The translations under genes and the position numbers were made by a program. Of a stretch of DNA of 64,000 nucleotides, positions 13,101 to 24,290 are shown one piece after another. Within the stretch, counting starts at the first letter, position 1. Each line of letters starts with the position of its first letter. This DNA is from Halichondria panicea (lineage: Eukaryota; Porifera; Demospongiae; Suberitida; Halichondriidae), in assembly GCF_963675165.1 (NCBI RefSeq), contig NC_087388.1, forward strand, positions 1,156,800 through 1,220,799, given 5' to 3'. The notes below the pieces were generated by a model. The model saw only the letters and a program-made list of their open reading frames with translations. It ran no database searches and had not been told where the DNA came from.

Positions 13101-14554
13101 AAGGTGAAAAAGCTGCTGTCACTAAATACAGCTACTGGCTTTCATTTCTATCCTACAATATTAAGCAATTCTTAAACACGATTATTTTACCAGTGGGAAG
13201 CCATGCCGATGTCATTAAAAAATCGCCAGTTGAACAATCACTATCTGTACTTGACAGTATATCACAAAAGTTTTGTAGCAGCTCCAAGATTGAGGATTTT
13301 CACATTGAACAAAGTGTTGCTCTCGATTGCCGTAAACAAGGGACTGTAGTGAATGACATAAAGGAACTCACGAAGAGATTCTCCAAATTAATATCTCCTA
13401 TCGAACTTTCCCCAGAAACAAGCACACTCCTAGGATTGTTGAAAAAAGACTTTGAACATGTTCCAGCTTGCAAATTAAGCCTCCTTATCTCTCACATAAA
13501 AGATACTGGAATTCCGCTGCCACTAAATTCTTCATTACTATACACTCTCATAAGAGAGTTACATGATTTGGGTCTGCTCATAGTGATAGAGAGAGAAGGG
13601 GACTCCATTGAGAACCACATAATCATTATCAAGATATCAACATTCACATCAGATGTACAAAGTAAACTATTTTCAAAGTCTGCTAAAGCTGACCTCACAA
13701 AACGCATAGGTGAACTCAAGTTCAGCGTAGGCATTATTCCAGAATCACTACTGGAGAGAGTGCTACCAGAGTACATCACAAGAGAAATTTTACTTAAGCT
13801 TCAGTACTGTCACGAAATTGAGAATTTGTATGTGGAAGAGGACCACACTCTTTCTCAAGTATCTCCTGGAACAGTACCAACAGAAAGTGCCACTAAAGAT
13901 CTATTCTTCCCTGCTTTATGTGATCTCAAGCTTGATGAAATTCAATGGCCTAAATCCGAAGGTGGCAAGATTACTTTGGGATGGTATGCTAAATGTGATG
14001 GTGACAGATTTGACTTCTTCCCAACACGATTTCTTCATGTGCTTATTGTTCACCTCTCTCACAACTTTGCACTAAAACAAAACCTACCCACAAGACACAG
14101 ACTCTCCACTACAGCTTCCGATTCTTTGATTGCTGAGGTACATGCTGCCAATCCTCACTGTCGCGTCTGGTCGACTGGTCTGCATTGGCTTATGAAGAAC
14201 GGGGTGGAGGTATTTGTCGATATGCCTAAAGACGCTGATAGTAAAGAACTGATTGTATTAGCAAGAAGTGACATCGAAAGTCGATTCGAATGTTCCAAAA
14301 CTCTGCAACTAGTTATTCAAAAGGTAGTCGAAGTAAAAGTTGAATTCTGTGATGGTATAGTGCCTACTGTTTACCTTCTTGATCCGAGCAACCTCAAGGA
14401 TGAACCTTTTACAAATGCTAGAAATGCATCTAAATATTCTCTAAGAGATATTGATGAAGCATTAGTAGAAGGTGCTGAGCGAGTCATGGATAAAGAAGGA
14501 CAATGTTTCTCCACTCCAACCAAAGAGGAGTCATCATACTGGAGTAAGTATTAA
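10112..14554 (+). CDS. Ankyrin-repeat ROCO (Roc-COR) protein, locus 1
   Basis: One long open exon. Residues about 10-880 are ankyrin repeats (TPLHIAA-type helices, roughly two dozen), with a non-ankyrin insert near residues 90-170. A P-loop GHPGAGKST follows at about residue 911, then DFAGDSEYYSSH (G3) and VGSHADVI (G4-like, SHAD instead of NKxD). The C-terminal third matches a COR-like region (about 1106 to the end). The ATG at 10112 is chosen because paralogues begin at the same MADDSQSCDTPLH-like sequence; an upstream in-frame ATG (10061) adds 17 unconserved residues. The frame ends at 14554, but a GTAAGT donor at 14544 sits where the paralogues splice to a death-domain exon. No such exon follows here; the next compatible exon is an Ig exon at 15148, so this may be the 5' part of the next feature. 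Three stretches between 11020 and 12160 are near-identical repeats. Ankyrin-Roc-COR order recalls DAPK1 without its kinase. Expected role: cytoplasmic GTPase-regulated scaffold. Confidence 0.85.
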   Translation: MTDGSQSCDTPLHTAASRGDLDEVRELLKTKQYEVNVRNSHNQTSLHLACANGHLDTVWTLANDFGADIGAIDNDGNTPLLFAAKNKHVQIIIMLVLLSLYGRHLFNGDYVLCSFSRSEMDCHHVKLFEDVLFEYYNDSEALEKTMSLISKFFVEYIQFKDYKDDGFIALFVAASLGLKDLINRLVTQNKVDLNIRGFHGLSVLHGACFGGHILLMENLISEHLTDLSVKDTQGNSVLHYATLKGTPYECYGGHIELINKLVIEYGLDPSDRDDDGNTPLHIASIFGHVETVRHLISKHSADINCTNNKNSTSLMLAVGKGHVNVFDALVKEFKNNCHVRGYKSRNLVHYACEGGQIELIDKLVMEYGLESTVSDDDGNTPLHIAAIFGHIETVRHLISKHNADIDCTNNQNNTPLNLAVLNGHMHVLDMLIKEFNNSCHVRGYNGRALLHQACEGGHIELIDKLVLEYGLNPADKDNDGNTPLHIAASFKGRVETVRHLISKHSADIDCTNNQNSTSLMLAVGKGHVNVFDALVKEFKNNCHVRGYKSRNLVHYACEGGQIELIDKLVMEYGLESTVSDDDGNTPLHIAAIFGHVETVRHLISKHSADIDCTNNKNSTSLMLAVGKGHVNVFDALVKEFKNICHVRGYKSRNLVHYACEGGQIELIDKLVMEYGLDPTVSGDDGNTPLHIATWTGHVETVRHLISKHNVDIDCTNNQNITPLCLAAVCGHEIVIYALIEFNCSPHVRGYNGQTLLHYACQKGHIKLLNKLVTEHKVDPSIRDNDGNTPLHLLCRTPYTEEEKLRTILCEHQYWTVFQVNNNGNTPLQTATVYEQAYCARLLLQKYNAPLFVRNKDGKTASDLAKAQRSHEIVTIFKNYNSEIQSTYQQLDKLAKQEFDGEKHLTRIFVVGHPGAGKSTLVETIKKESLISYFSASTVAPHTAGIVPSTYDSSAYGRMILYDFAGDSEYYSSHAAIMESINTSKGSNIYLIICDLSEGEKAAVTKYSYWLSFLSYNIKQFLNTIILPVGSHADVIKKSPVEQSLSVLDSISQKFCSSSKIEDFHIEQSVALDCRKQGTVVNDIKELTKRFSKLISPIELSPETSTLLGLLKKDFEHVPACKLSLLISHIKDTGIPLPLNSSLLYTLIRELHDLGLLIVIEREGDSIENHIIIIKISTFTSDVQSKLFSKSAKADLTKRIGELKFSVGIIPESLLERVLPEYITREILLKLQYCHEIENLYVEEDHTLSQVSPGTVPTESATKDLFFPALCDLKLDEIQWPKSEGGKITLGWYAKCDGDRFDFFPTRFLHVLIVHLSHNFALKQNLPTRHRLSTTASDSLIAEVHAANPHCRVWSTGLHWLMKNGVEVFVDMPKDADSKELIVLARSDIESRFECSKTLQLVIQKVVEVKVEFCDGIVPTVYLLDPSNLKDEPFTNARNASKYSLRDIDEALVEGAERVMDKEGQCFSTPTKEESSYWSKY

Positions 14555-15147
14555 AGTCAAGTAATTCTTGGCTCTCTATATAAGTTTGCCATTTCTATAA
14601 TTATTATAGCTCTATACCAGTTTGGACGTGCCAGTTACTACAGCGCGAACATTTCAAGGCACTTTAAAAGTATAATGTTCGTGGGTTGACTGCTTACCGG
14701 AAGCCACGCCTTTAATCTTTGCACATAATTCTAAAGAACAATTTTCGTGGAATTTATATTCGTGTAGGATTGCTAACGCACGAAAAGAGCGAAAATTAAA
14801 ATTTTGCGCTATATACGGTGTGCACTTGTAACTATATACTATAGCCAAATAAAACTAGCATAATGAATACTGCGCATGCAAGACTTTCACTTCTTATTTG
14901 TGTCACGATGGCATTGCATGCATGTGGAGCTATGGGTTCGGATCCCACCGCTGCCACCATGTAATATGCTCTAGATTTGCTAGGTCTCATAGGATTCACA
15001 AGATATAATCAATCACCCTAAGTCCAGAACACATGTTATTACATAACCAAAGCTATTACATCACTATAATTGTAAGCTATAAATACAATAACCAATATAG
15101 TACTACTACAATAATATTTATATCTCTGGTTATTATATTTCATGCAG
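14555..15147. other. Spacer or intron after locus 1
   Basis: No death-domain exon of the locus 3 type is present. The stretch about 14640-14830 has TE-like phrases (GTTCGTGGGTTGACTGCTTAC, GCGAAAATTAAAATTTTGCG) that resemble short element ends but do not pair clearly. If the two flanking genes are one, this is an intron of about 600 nt. Confidence 0.4.
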
Positions 15148-18100
15148 GGTCGCCATTTATAATCAGTTTAATGCAACCCCAAGATGTTTGCTGTAAACCT
15201 GGAGAGGAAGTAACATTTACTGTATCGACATCACCATCTGCTACTACGTGTGTTTATCAATGGTATTTTGAAAACCAAGCACTAACACTTCAAAATCCTG
15301 ACTATAAAGGGCAAACATCTAAACGTCTCCTAGTATTAAAATTCCTACCTAAACATAAAGGTGTTTATTGGTGTATTAGTGAAGATGGATCAGGCACACA
15401 GATCACTTCACGTCATGCAACACTCACTGCAGGTATATACGTGTCTGCTTAAGGTCTATATATATACGTCTAAGTGACTTCTGCATGATGACTGTGTGCA
15501 TGTGAAAAGAAGCTGGTAACAAATTATTTATACCATGCCAGTATTTAACAAGGTATATATAATTATACACATGCAGATGGAGAGATTATTGAAAAACAAG
15601 AATTGCAGTACATAGGGAAAATCATTGAAAATTCTGGTATTAACTTTGGTAAATATGGCCTTCAGACAGAGCACTTACTCAATGGTGAAAGTGATGTCAC
15701 TTATGAAGAGATGGAGCTTCTAATGAATGTAAATCCAAGTACACAATTACAAGTGTTGTCAATAAACTTAAAGCAGGAAATCACATCAAGTAAGCAAATA
15801 GATCTAGTTTACATGTACCACAGCAATGTAAAAATTAGGCTAGGCTGCCACAAGTACCGTATAGTGGGTATATTTCGAGGGTATAAATGTTCGTGGTTTT
15901 TGCGGATTAGGCATGAACCGCAAACATTTATAACCACGAATTTAATATTGCATGCATCATGCTGCAAAAAGGCGCCAGGAAAATTAAATCCGCGAAAACC
16001 TTTCTAAAGGCATTTCTGCAAACATTTTTACACCCTCGAAATATACCCGCTATACGGTATTAGTTATTACATGGCTATAATTATGAGTAAAGGGCCTTGA
16101 CCACAATCGACTACTGGGCCAATAAACTGCTTGTGGCATGAATTGCCATGTTATTACCTAATTTGTTGCCTTGAAAAACCATTTGCTGCTTATAGAAAAC
16201 CAGCCATAGAAACCACTAGATATGAAACAATTTTTTTGGGGTACATGTAGTTTTAACCAGAGGCGGGTTATAGTAGTCTGTCTGTCTGTCTGTCTGTGTA
16301 TTCTGAGTCTACTCACCTGGATGCGATAGCACTATGTTTATGCCATGGATAGCCTCAACACAACAAGGTAGTAGTTTGATGTTAAAGCTTCGTTGTCAAA
16401 AAAGCGAGCAGAAGCTAAAAATCTTGAACTTACACGTTGGCAGCTAGCTAGCTAACTACACACGGCCTTTATTCGAGGCACCCTACAGCTTAAGTGATCC
16501 CGTACAGAGGAGGTACGACAGGCGCGGTGCAGCTCAGGCAATTAGCCTTTGATTGAGAGCAATAATTATCCGCCCAAGCCCCGCCCACGTCGTATGTTTT
16601 TGCTGAGAATAATCAAAGGCTAATTACTTGAGCTGCATCGCGCCTGTCGGACCTCCTCTGGATCCCGTACCAGGAACAATTTAAAAGGGTCGCTAAAATA
16701 GAAAGCTAGAAATGTGACTGGCTTAATTGCTGTCTCTGTAGCAGACTGCTAGGTCCTACTCCATACTTCTCTAAGACTCCAAGCTTCTTATAATTTGCTG
16801 TGATCCACAGTGCATATAATATGTATATGTACCACTAAAACTCAGCATCTGGTTTAGTTTTATTGCTCCTGAGTTGCTAGACAGCTCAGTCATACATCAC
16901 TACATGCACTGCACTATATCATTCTTTGGTTTCCAGCCGGCCGAGGGTTTGCACTTTAGTGATCTAGTTTTGTTCTGTTTTTGGTGGCTGGAATTATTAG
17001 TCATTGAAACCATGTATGTGCTGCATTGCTGCATAGTAAATTTCCCACAGGAACCACACATGTCTCAACTATAAAAGTAATGATTTGAAGTATTGGATAG
17101 AGGGTGGGCTCAGGTCTCAAAAGATCATTTTGCCCCAGTGCAAGAATTATGCCTTCCATTATTATGCCTCGGTGCGCATGCACAAGCGAAGTATACGGTA
17201 GTGTATTTGTGTGTCTGTGTGTGTGTGTAGTAATCGGTGGACTGGACTACTGGACTGGACTTGACCTGACTATTGCAACACATTCCTTTTCCTCGTAACA
17301 AGACCACAATAACATAACACTAATTAATTACTATGAAGAAAATAAACACATAGAGTAAGTAACCGATCTTCGCCAGATACCTATAATCGACGGCTATTGC
17401 TCGAAGCACAAGACGACTTTGCACAAAACTAACTACATGGACGTACAGATGGGTGTAGTGGCTTGTAATGAATTGTGTGTGTTCACTTTTTCACTGGCTT
17501 AGATCTATGGACTATATAGTTCTCTTTCATAGCTAAATAGGCTTCTCTATGCAAATAGAAGATTGGGCCACGCCCAACTAGGCAAATAAGTTAATTATGA
17601 TGTCACTAATAAGAAGTGTGGCTTCCGGTCAACCAAATGTTGGCGCTGCGCGGCTAAAAATCGGGCGCTTTGCGCCCTCTTTCATGTATGGTAACACTCC
17701 CTTCTGGTCCAAGATCTCAATGTAGGTAGCCACGTTGACAATGGAGTGAGGGTAAACATCTTTTATGGAAGAGACAGCATCCTGTACAAATTATTCCTCA
17801 AAATCCTGGCTATGCCCCTGAAAAAATTCAACTTCTTAGTAAACTATAAACCACAAACAAGACGGATGAGCACCCCCCCTGCTATCAGATCCGGTCGTAG
17901 ACACAAAGGATGTTTCTGCACAAGAAAAACCACTTGAGAAGGCTTGCACACTATTCTGAAGCCAGCTGAAGAGGCTCTCATCAGGGCAAATCTAGTAGGT
18001 AGCAGAGGGTACTCAAGCACCCTCATGACCTTGGACAAATTAATTATCTTTGTGTCTCACTCATTGGCTGATGGAAGTCACTCAGACTTGGTACTAGCTA

Positions 18101-21100
18101 GCTGAGTAGCTGTAGACGTATCTAGTACAGTAGTATCTTTTAAAAGCTGTGACAAAAGCAGTGCAGACTAGACGGTCACTCGACAAGTAATCGAGTGCAG
18201 CACTCTTGCAAAAGTATCTAATGTCATAATTATTGACACCGCACCTACCTGTGGCATAGAGGAGGGAGGAGTGTAAATCAGATGGGCGGTATTTTTTCCT
18301 TTATTGGAAAACGTGTTTCTGATCAGAGACTTCTCAAAAATAGCATGTGGGCGGGAAAAAAGATTGGTTTGTGGGGTTTGTTGATGAAATCATGCTGACA
18401 TCAGCAATAATTTTCATTTGATGCAGGCGGTTGACCAGAAACACGTTTGCAATTAACACAGACTTTATATATATTCTTCTACCATGGTGGAGGAGTAAAT
18501 GCACAACGCATAACCAATCACGTGGGACTCATACCACGGTTACCAGAAGGGGGCTGAGGGGGCTTGACTCTCCCCCATTTTAAGCTCAAGAAACTCAAAC
18601 TCAGCTTGAATCATCCTGAACTCTCGATTGTGTCTATATAATATCTATCTATATAATTATAGCTACATACATAATGAAGTGGAATTGAGTGGCCACCATA
18701 AAATCTAATGTGCATGCATGCTGACTAGATCTTAGCACTATATAAGTGAAGTATTTGCATGCACTTTTTTCTGCTGCATAGCCATACCCATGGTTGAGGA
18801 TGTTAGACAGTTTTTGTCACACTCCATGGAGATAAGGATATATCTGTACCAGCCATTAGTTTGCTCACTCATCGCCAACTTGCTGGCATACTAAATTGTA
18901 TGCAGATTAGCATTAGTTTTAATATTCGCGATTATCAACATACCAATATAACAATGCATGCATGCAACTGTCCAGATTGCACTATAGAATCAATCAGAGT
19001 ATGTTTTCAAAAATTTCTCTGGGGAGGACCTCCATATCCCCTTTCAAATTCCTGGCTATATATATATACCATGCATGTACCACTGCATGGTTACATAAAC
19101 CACCTAGCCTGAGAGCACTAGAACCACGAACAATACGTATAATTTATATTATTCTATAGGAATAAAAGAGGAGCAACTCTATGCCAAAGCCATAAAAGAG
19201 ATGGTCTCCCTTTCCTACACCAAAATCATTGCCCTTGGTCCAGGCCAGGTTGGAAAGTCTACTTTTATTCGCAGATTGTTGGGAATTATGAAAGGAAATG
19301 TCCAAACGTCTCTTCTAGAAACACAGCCGCAATCTAGTACAGGTATTTTGGAGTCGAGAGAAGCTTGTATTCAGTATAGCCGAGTAACTGGTGCTATAGC
19401 CAACAAAAAGTGGTGTGTTTTACAAGATGAGCTGCACAGTCAACTAAGTGGTTTAATGTCACTAATAAGTAAGCAATCTCAGCAAGATCCTGAGCACGAA
19501 ATAATGAAACCGTTAATTAAAGAGAAAGAGTATATAACCCCATTAGCAAGTTATGTTCAAACTGTAGTAAAAGAACCAATGAATGTTGCTGCTGTGCGAT
19601 TGAAAGAGGAAAAGAAACATGATCAAGCTTTATCTAATCGTTCTGGAATTCGATCAGTGGAATCACTGCCAGTTACTACACAAGAGCCGAGTGCTGCTAG
19701 TGAATTGATGCCTCGAGAATCAGATATTGATATAACAATTAGAGAGTTCAAAGAACTAAGAGAGGAATGCAGACTAAACCCAGATGGGGTAGAATTTGAA
19801 ATGCTATTTAATGTAGCAGATATTGGTGGCCAACCAGCATTTCTAGAGATGCTACCATCCTTAACTATAGGACCAGCTCTATACCTTGTGTTTATGAAAC
19901 TCAAACAAGGGCTAGGCTCAAGATACACTGTGCAGTTTAAATGCAAGGACTCAAATGTTAGGCTTTGTAAGAATTACTCATACACGTCAGAAGAAGTAAT
20001 ATTTTCAGCACTTTCAAGCATAGCATGCTTTGGACACTCAGATGAACAAGTGGAAATGTATGTTCGGAAACCAGGATCAGGTGATAAAAAGCGGAAAGAT
20101 TCTCTTGCGTTACTGGTAGGAACTTTTCTTGACGAGATTGAAGATGATCAACTCGAAGATATAACCAGCCAACTCGAGAAACAGCTCGAAAACACAGCAT
20201 TTTATAAAGAAGGTCTCATCCATCGCAAACGTTTCAGTTTATTAGTGAACAATATGAGTGCCGAAGATAGTGAAATAGAAGATCACAGAGAAAAATTAGA
20301 AGCAATACTCAGAAATACATTTCGGGAATATCAAATCCCGACACAATGGTTAATGCTAAGTATTTGTCTTAAGCTTCTTGCTAGAAATCAAAACAAGTAT
20401 CATGTTTCCTTTGATGATTGCGTCCTGTTGGGGAAGCATTTCGATATGGAGGAAGAGATGGTGAGTGTTGCCTTGCAATTTCTACACAAATACATTGGGC
20501 TTGTCATGTATTTTCCTCATCACGAGAATCTCAAGAAAATTGTTATATGTGATCCGCAAGTTGTTTTTTTAACCATCAGTGAACTAATCTTCAACATTTA
20601 CGATCACAACAAGGATCAAGTTAGCCAAGCACAGTGTGACCACTTTGTTCAAACTGGTTGCTTTTCACCTCAAGATATAATGTTATTAAGTAATAACGAT
20701 CTGCCTATGAATAAGAAACTTATTTCTATTGATACATTAGTTGATCTATTAGTTTACCTAAACATTGCTGCTAAAGTACCATTGTCTTCTTCTAAAGAGG
20801 AGTACTTTTTGCCTGCGGTTCTGCAAACTGCTGAAATAGACATTGTAAAAAGGAAGGGTAAAGAAAAAAACAAGGAATTGCTTCCGGAACCAATCTGTAT
20901 TCGATTCAAAACAGGATTTTTACCTTTAGGATTTGTATGTGCTTTAATTGCAAATCTTATTGCTGAAAATAATTTACGTCCACTCATTGATGAAAGCAAC
21001 AAGTTTTACAAGAACAGGATTCAATTTCGATTCAAAAATAACTTTATTATCTCTATGATTTCTTGGCCTAGGTATTGTGAGTTTCGTGTCTCAAGGCACT

Positions 21101-23619
21101 CAGGCAATATTGAATTTTGGAGTGAGGATTGTTGCCCTCTTATCAGTAAAATTGTACGCACAGCTGCTAACAAGGTCATTCAATCTATGCAGCATGGCTT
21201 GCGTTCAATAAGTAGATCTAGAGATTCTGAAATGTATGAATTAGCTTTCCAGTGCCCAAGACATCCTAATGCAGACTATGGACAGGAATCTCTCGCTAAA
21301 CTAGTTTATGATAATTCCGACCAAGATATTTCTTTGAATTTGGATCCTAAGGAGGCTATATGCACAAATCCAGAATGTGAAACTGCTATTGATCCACTAA
21401 CTCCCGAAATGATGGTTTGGTTTGGTAAAGTAAGTGAAACAAAAAACCTTATCAGTGTCATGCAGTAGATGATTTTGATAATTGTTTTTACAGGTTCCAA
21501 GTATCCCGCTGAGAATTGAAAAACAACCTACTCGAAAAGAAAATGTTATAAGCATAAGTGCAGAGGGAGCACGACCACTAACATATGAATGGTTTTTAGG
21601 AATGAGTAAGCTCTGTGATGGTGATAACCAGGGCTGTGATTGTTGTACAACAGAATATCTCGTCATTAAAGATAGAAAACTATTGACTGAAGGTGTATTC
21701 AAATGTAAAGTGAAGGACAAATTTGGCAACTGTACTGAATCTGATAATCTTGGTAAGCATTATCGTTGGTTGTGGCAATGAAAATATCTTGTTTTGAACA
21801 GATCTCTTCGAAGAGGATCTTAGAAGATGGAATTTGCACAAAGAAGAGATTAGCAAACTAAAAGGTGCATTAAATGTTTTATTTCATACATTGCCCTATA
21901 GGCCTAAATTGCTGTTTTATATAATAATAGATAACGGATTTAGAAGTCCTAGAGATTTGCAAGATGTCCAGCTTGGTGAGCTGGAGTCAAAGCTAAAGTT
22001 GAACATGGGTGAGAGGGAAAGATTAAAACTGTTCCTTGAGAAAAAGAAAGCTGAATCTTCTTCACGCTCAGGTATTGGTTCATGATCTACATAGCTGTGT
22101 AAGGTATACGTATATACTATACGTGTGGCGATCCCCTCATGCATTTAACATTCATTGTGCCAGTCACAAATACATGTTTTTTGTATTACTTAATTGCAGG
22201 CTACTGCATATAATTATTTGTTAATAATCGCACATCAACTAATAGGCGCATACTGGTTAGCAAACCAAGAGCCTCTGTGTCAATAGAAGGCTGCATGGTT
22301 CTCTGCAGTTCGAATTCTCTGCCTAACAACTGGCCCCAACACTTTTTAATAGAATTTAACTATTTCAGTATAGTTATGTTACTGCTGATATGACTATAGA
22401 CCTCGCAGACAACGATCGAGCCAGCTAATGAAGATTTGAAAATTTATGGGCGTTGTTAATCTCTATAAGCTCATCCGGATAATAGATGCATAGAGGCCTG
22501 TTCTTTCCCCTAATAGGCGCATGCGCAGATTATTTGGTATGTTTGTGCATATACCATTGTAGAGCTATAGACTATAGTCCATGTAATGTGAATAATGTTC
22601 CACTGTATGTATCTATATACTTATACTGTGGTGAAATTGTAATAATTATGCGTATTACAAACAGACCCTGTAGCCTCACAATGTCACAAAAGATCATTGC
22701 GAACGTATAATGAAACCTCACCAAAAGTGGATGATGTCGCTTTGCAAGGTACGAGTCAGTCAAGAACTATTTTTCCAAATATTGTGCATTTTGAGGTTAG
22801 ATTTAATGTACAGGCCCTTAATTTCCCTGCATGTGTGCTTGATTGCCAAATTAAGTTCATTTTACTATTATGAACCAGAACCCCACATGAAGGAGTGGCC
22901 TACAGCAACTGCAGCACAGTTGAATCAAGAGTGCTCCGATGAAGCTCTTCGCCAGTTGTCTACTCACATTGTTGGATATGGAGAATACAAGCACATGCTG
23001 GGCCTCAGTGATGCTGAAATAAACGAGATTGATACAGACCCGAGAAACTTCTATAGTTCCCATAACAAATTTTATGCTGCTCTACTCAAGTGGAAGAATA
23101 ATAGTATTGATTTCGACAACCCATCAAAATCGACAGCCACTTACAGTCAATTTGTAGAAATTGCTAAGGAGGTCAAGGACGGAAAGGCAATTCGTAAAAT
23201 TCATAAGGCTTGCATCAAGCATACACTATCAAGTAAGAAATTTACCTATGAGATATCATAATTATTACAGCCATGCATGTACATACGCGTATATATTCAT
23301 GCGTGCAGTTTACGCTTTCTCAATTATAGACGTGACTCTACAAGAGAAATTCCTCAAAATGAATTCATCTCTCCGTCCTGATGAGGACATTCTCCAATCC
23401 TTTGCTGCCATCATTGGCTCTCGATGGCAGTATTTTGCTTCTCCCCTCTCCCTCACTTCTGAAGACATTGTGAGCATCAAGAGAGAGACAAGAGGAGCAG
23501 AGCCGACCAGACAAGCACTTGTCATGTTGCGGAAGTGGGCAGCCAGGGAGACGGCAACTTATGGTCAGTTGAGAGACAGACTTTGTACACTCTCAGTGTT
23601 TCATATCGGAGAACGTTAA
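15148..23619 (+). CDS. Ig-ROCO-Ig-SAM-death-death protein (multi-exon)
   Basis: Eight exons fit AG/GT borders with a continuous frame: 15148-15432 (Ig-like), 15577-15789 (linker), 19160-21429 (ROCO), 21494-21752 (Ig-like), 21802-22071 (SAM-like helices), 22665-22748, 22879-23232 (death domain), 23330-23619 (death domain and stop). All borders are phase 1 except the 21429/21494 junction, which is phase 0. The ROCO exon shows GPGQVGKST (P-loop), DIGGQPAFLEM (G3), LLVGTFLDE (G4 position), a COR-like segment ending near IVICDPQVVFL, and a Cys/His pair region (CPRHP...CTNPEC). Both Ig-like domains keep the core Trp and F-strand Cys but lack the B-strand Cys. I see no signal peptide or membrane helix, so a cytoplasmic protein is likely. 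The gene lacks an obvious own start codon: it either begins upstream or is spliced from locus 1, whose donor phase matches. The role is inferred as death-domain adaptor or GTPase switch. Confidence 0.7.
15855..16059. mobile_element. MITE with TA target site, CCGTATAG ends
   Basis: Ends CCGTATAGTGGGTATATTTC (from 15857) and the near-perfect complement finishing at 16057, flanked by TA on both sides (15855-15856, 16058-16059). It is about 200 bp without an ORF. TA duplication fits a Tc1/mariner-type family (inference). It lies in the large intron between the linker and ROCO exons. Confidence 0.75.
16260..16970. repeat. Dispersed repeat, partial copy D
   Basis: Matches parts of 6650-7320 and 30350-31015: TCTGTCTGTCTGTCTGTGTA, CTCACCTGGATGC, AGCCTCAACACAACAAG, AAGCGAGCA and CCGAGGGTTTGCACTT. 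It contains a later-inserted element at 16505-16660. Located in the same long intron. Confidence 0.6.
16505..16660. mobile_element. MITE with 9-bp target duplication, CAGAGGAGGTACGACAGG ends
   Basis: A 156-bp almost palindromic element. It starts CAGAGGAGGTACGACAGGCG and ends with its near-complement; perfect 9-bp direct duplications GATCCCGTA flank it (16496-16504 and 16661-16669). A second copy is at 51058-51207. The terminal CAGAGGAGG is shared with the element at 4997. No ORF. Confidence 0.88.
17040..19159. other. Intronic or intergenic stretch with transposon debris
   Basis: Contains a TGTGTCTGTGTGTGTGTGTA tract (about 17206), a CCTCGGTGCGCATGCACAAG motif (about 17168), a hAT-like end CTGGCTATGCCCCTG (about 17806) and a GC-rich GGGCGCTTTGCGCCC hairpin (about 17662). 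No exon with coding similarity recognised before the ROCO exon. Confidence 0.45.
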
Positions 23620-24290
23620 TATCATGCATCACAGCACAAATAAATGTGTAGCTACGTTAAATTGTTGTTATTATTATAGCTAGCTGTCATAATTATATAT
23701 GTCACTGTATTTGTGTCACTGAACTTTTAGAACTCGTGCCTTTCCACTTAATTATACTCACTGCACTTTCAATTTTCTACTATCATGCAATACTGTAACA
23801 CCACGCCATTCAAAAATATTGGTGTTACCTTAACTAATTAATGCTGTCCAATATTTTAGTTAATGTTTCTCTCAAGAATTTTTAGTACTTAGTTCAAAGT
23901 TATCACCATTTCTGCACGTTATTTATATTTATATATAGACCAGTGTATGGACAGTATCTATGTATAATTTTTTCAGTATTTGCAAGACAAGACAGGAAAT
24001 ACATACCACAAGTATTTTAATGGTATCATAAGGATGACATCACAAAAACATTGTTTTATCATAAATTATATAATTATTGATGCCTTACTCATATTTAATG
24101 TCATGCATGCAATTTTAATAAATGCAATTTAGCTGGCGAATTTTAATGTCTGATTTTAGTTCGGCTAATTATGAAATCAGTATCTCATAACAATCATAAA
24201 ATTAAAACATACGATTTTGTAGAATAACAATTTTCAATCTTGTAAATTAATTTTCATCAATGCTGTAGTCGCGGAAATGGCTGATGACAC
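23462..24290. repeat. Segmental duplication with 59060-59950
   Basis: From within the last death-domain exon through the intergenic spacer to the ATG of the next pseudogene, this closely matches 59060-59950. The first few hundred bases are almost identical. Upstream of about 23462, within the same exon, the two copies differ clearly. A central part (about 23940-24080) is replaced by unrelated sequence in the other copy. Confidence 0.85.
23639..23644 (+). promoter_or_regulatory. Poly(A) signal AATAAA after the terminal death-domain exon
   Basis: AATAAA 20 nt after the stop codon. The identical arrangement occurs after locus 4 at 59245-59250. Confidence 0.6.

Noticed and set aside
14900..14960. 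tRNA-like T-arm (GGTTCGGATCCCACC followed by GCTGCCACCA)
   Set aside because: The acceptor 5' strand and the D and anticodon arms are not found upstream; at most a tRNA-derived fragment.
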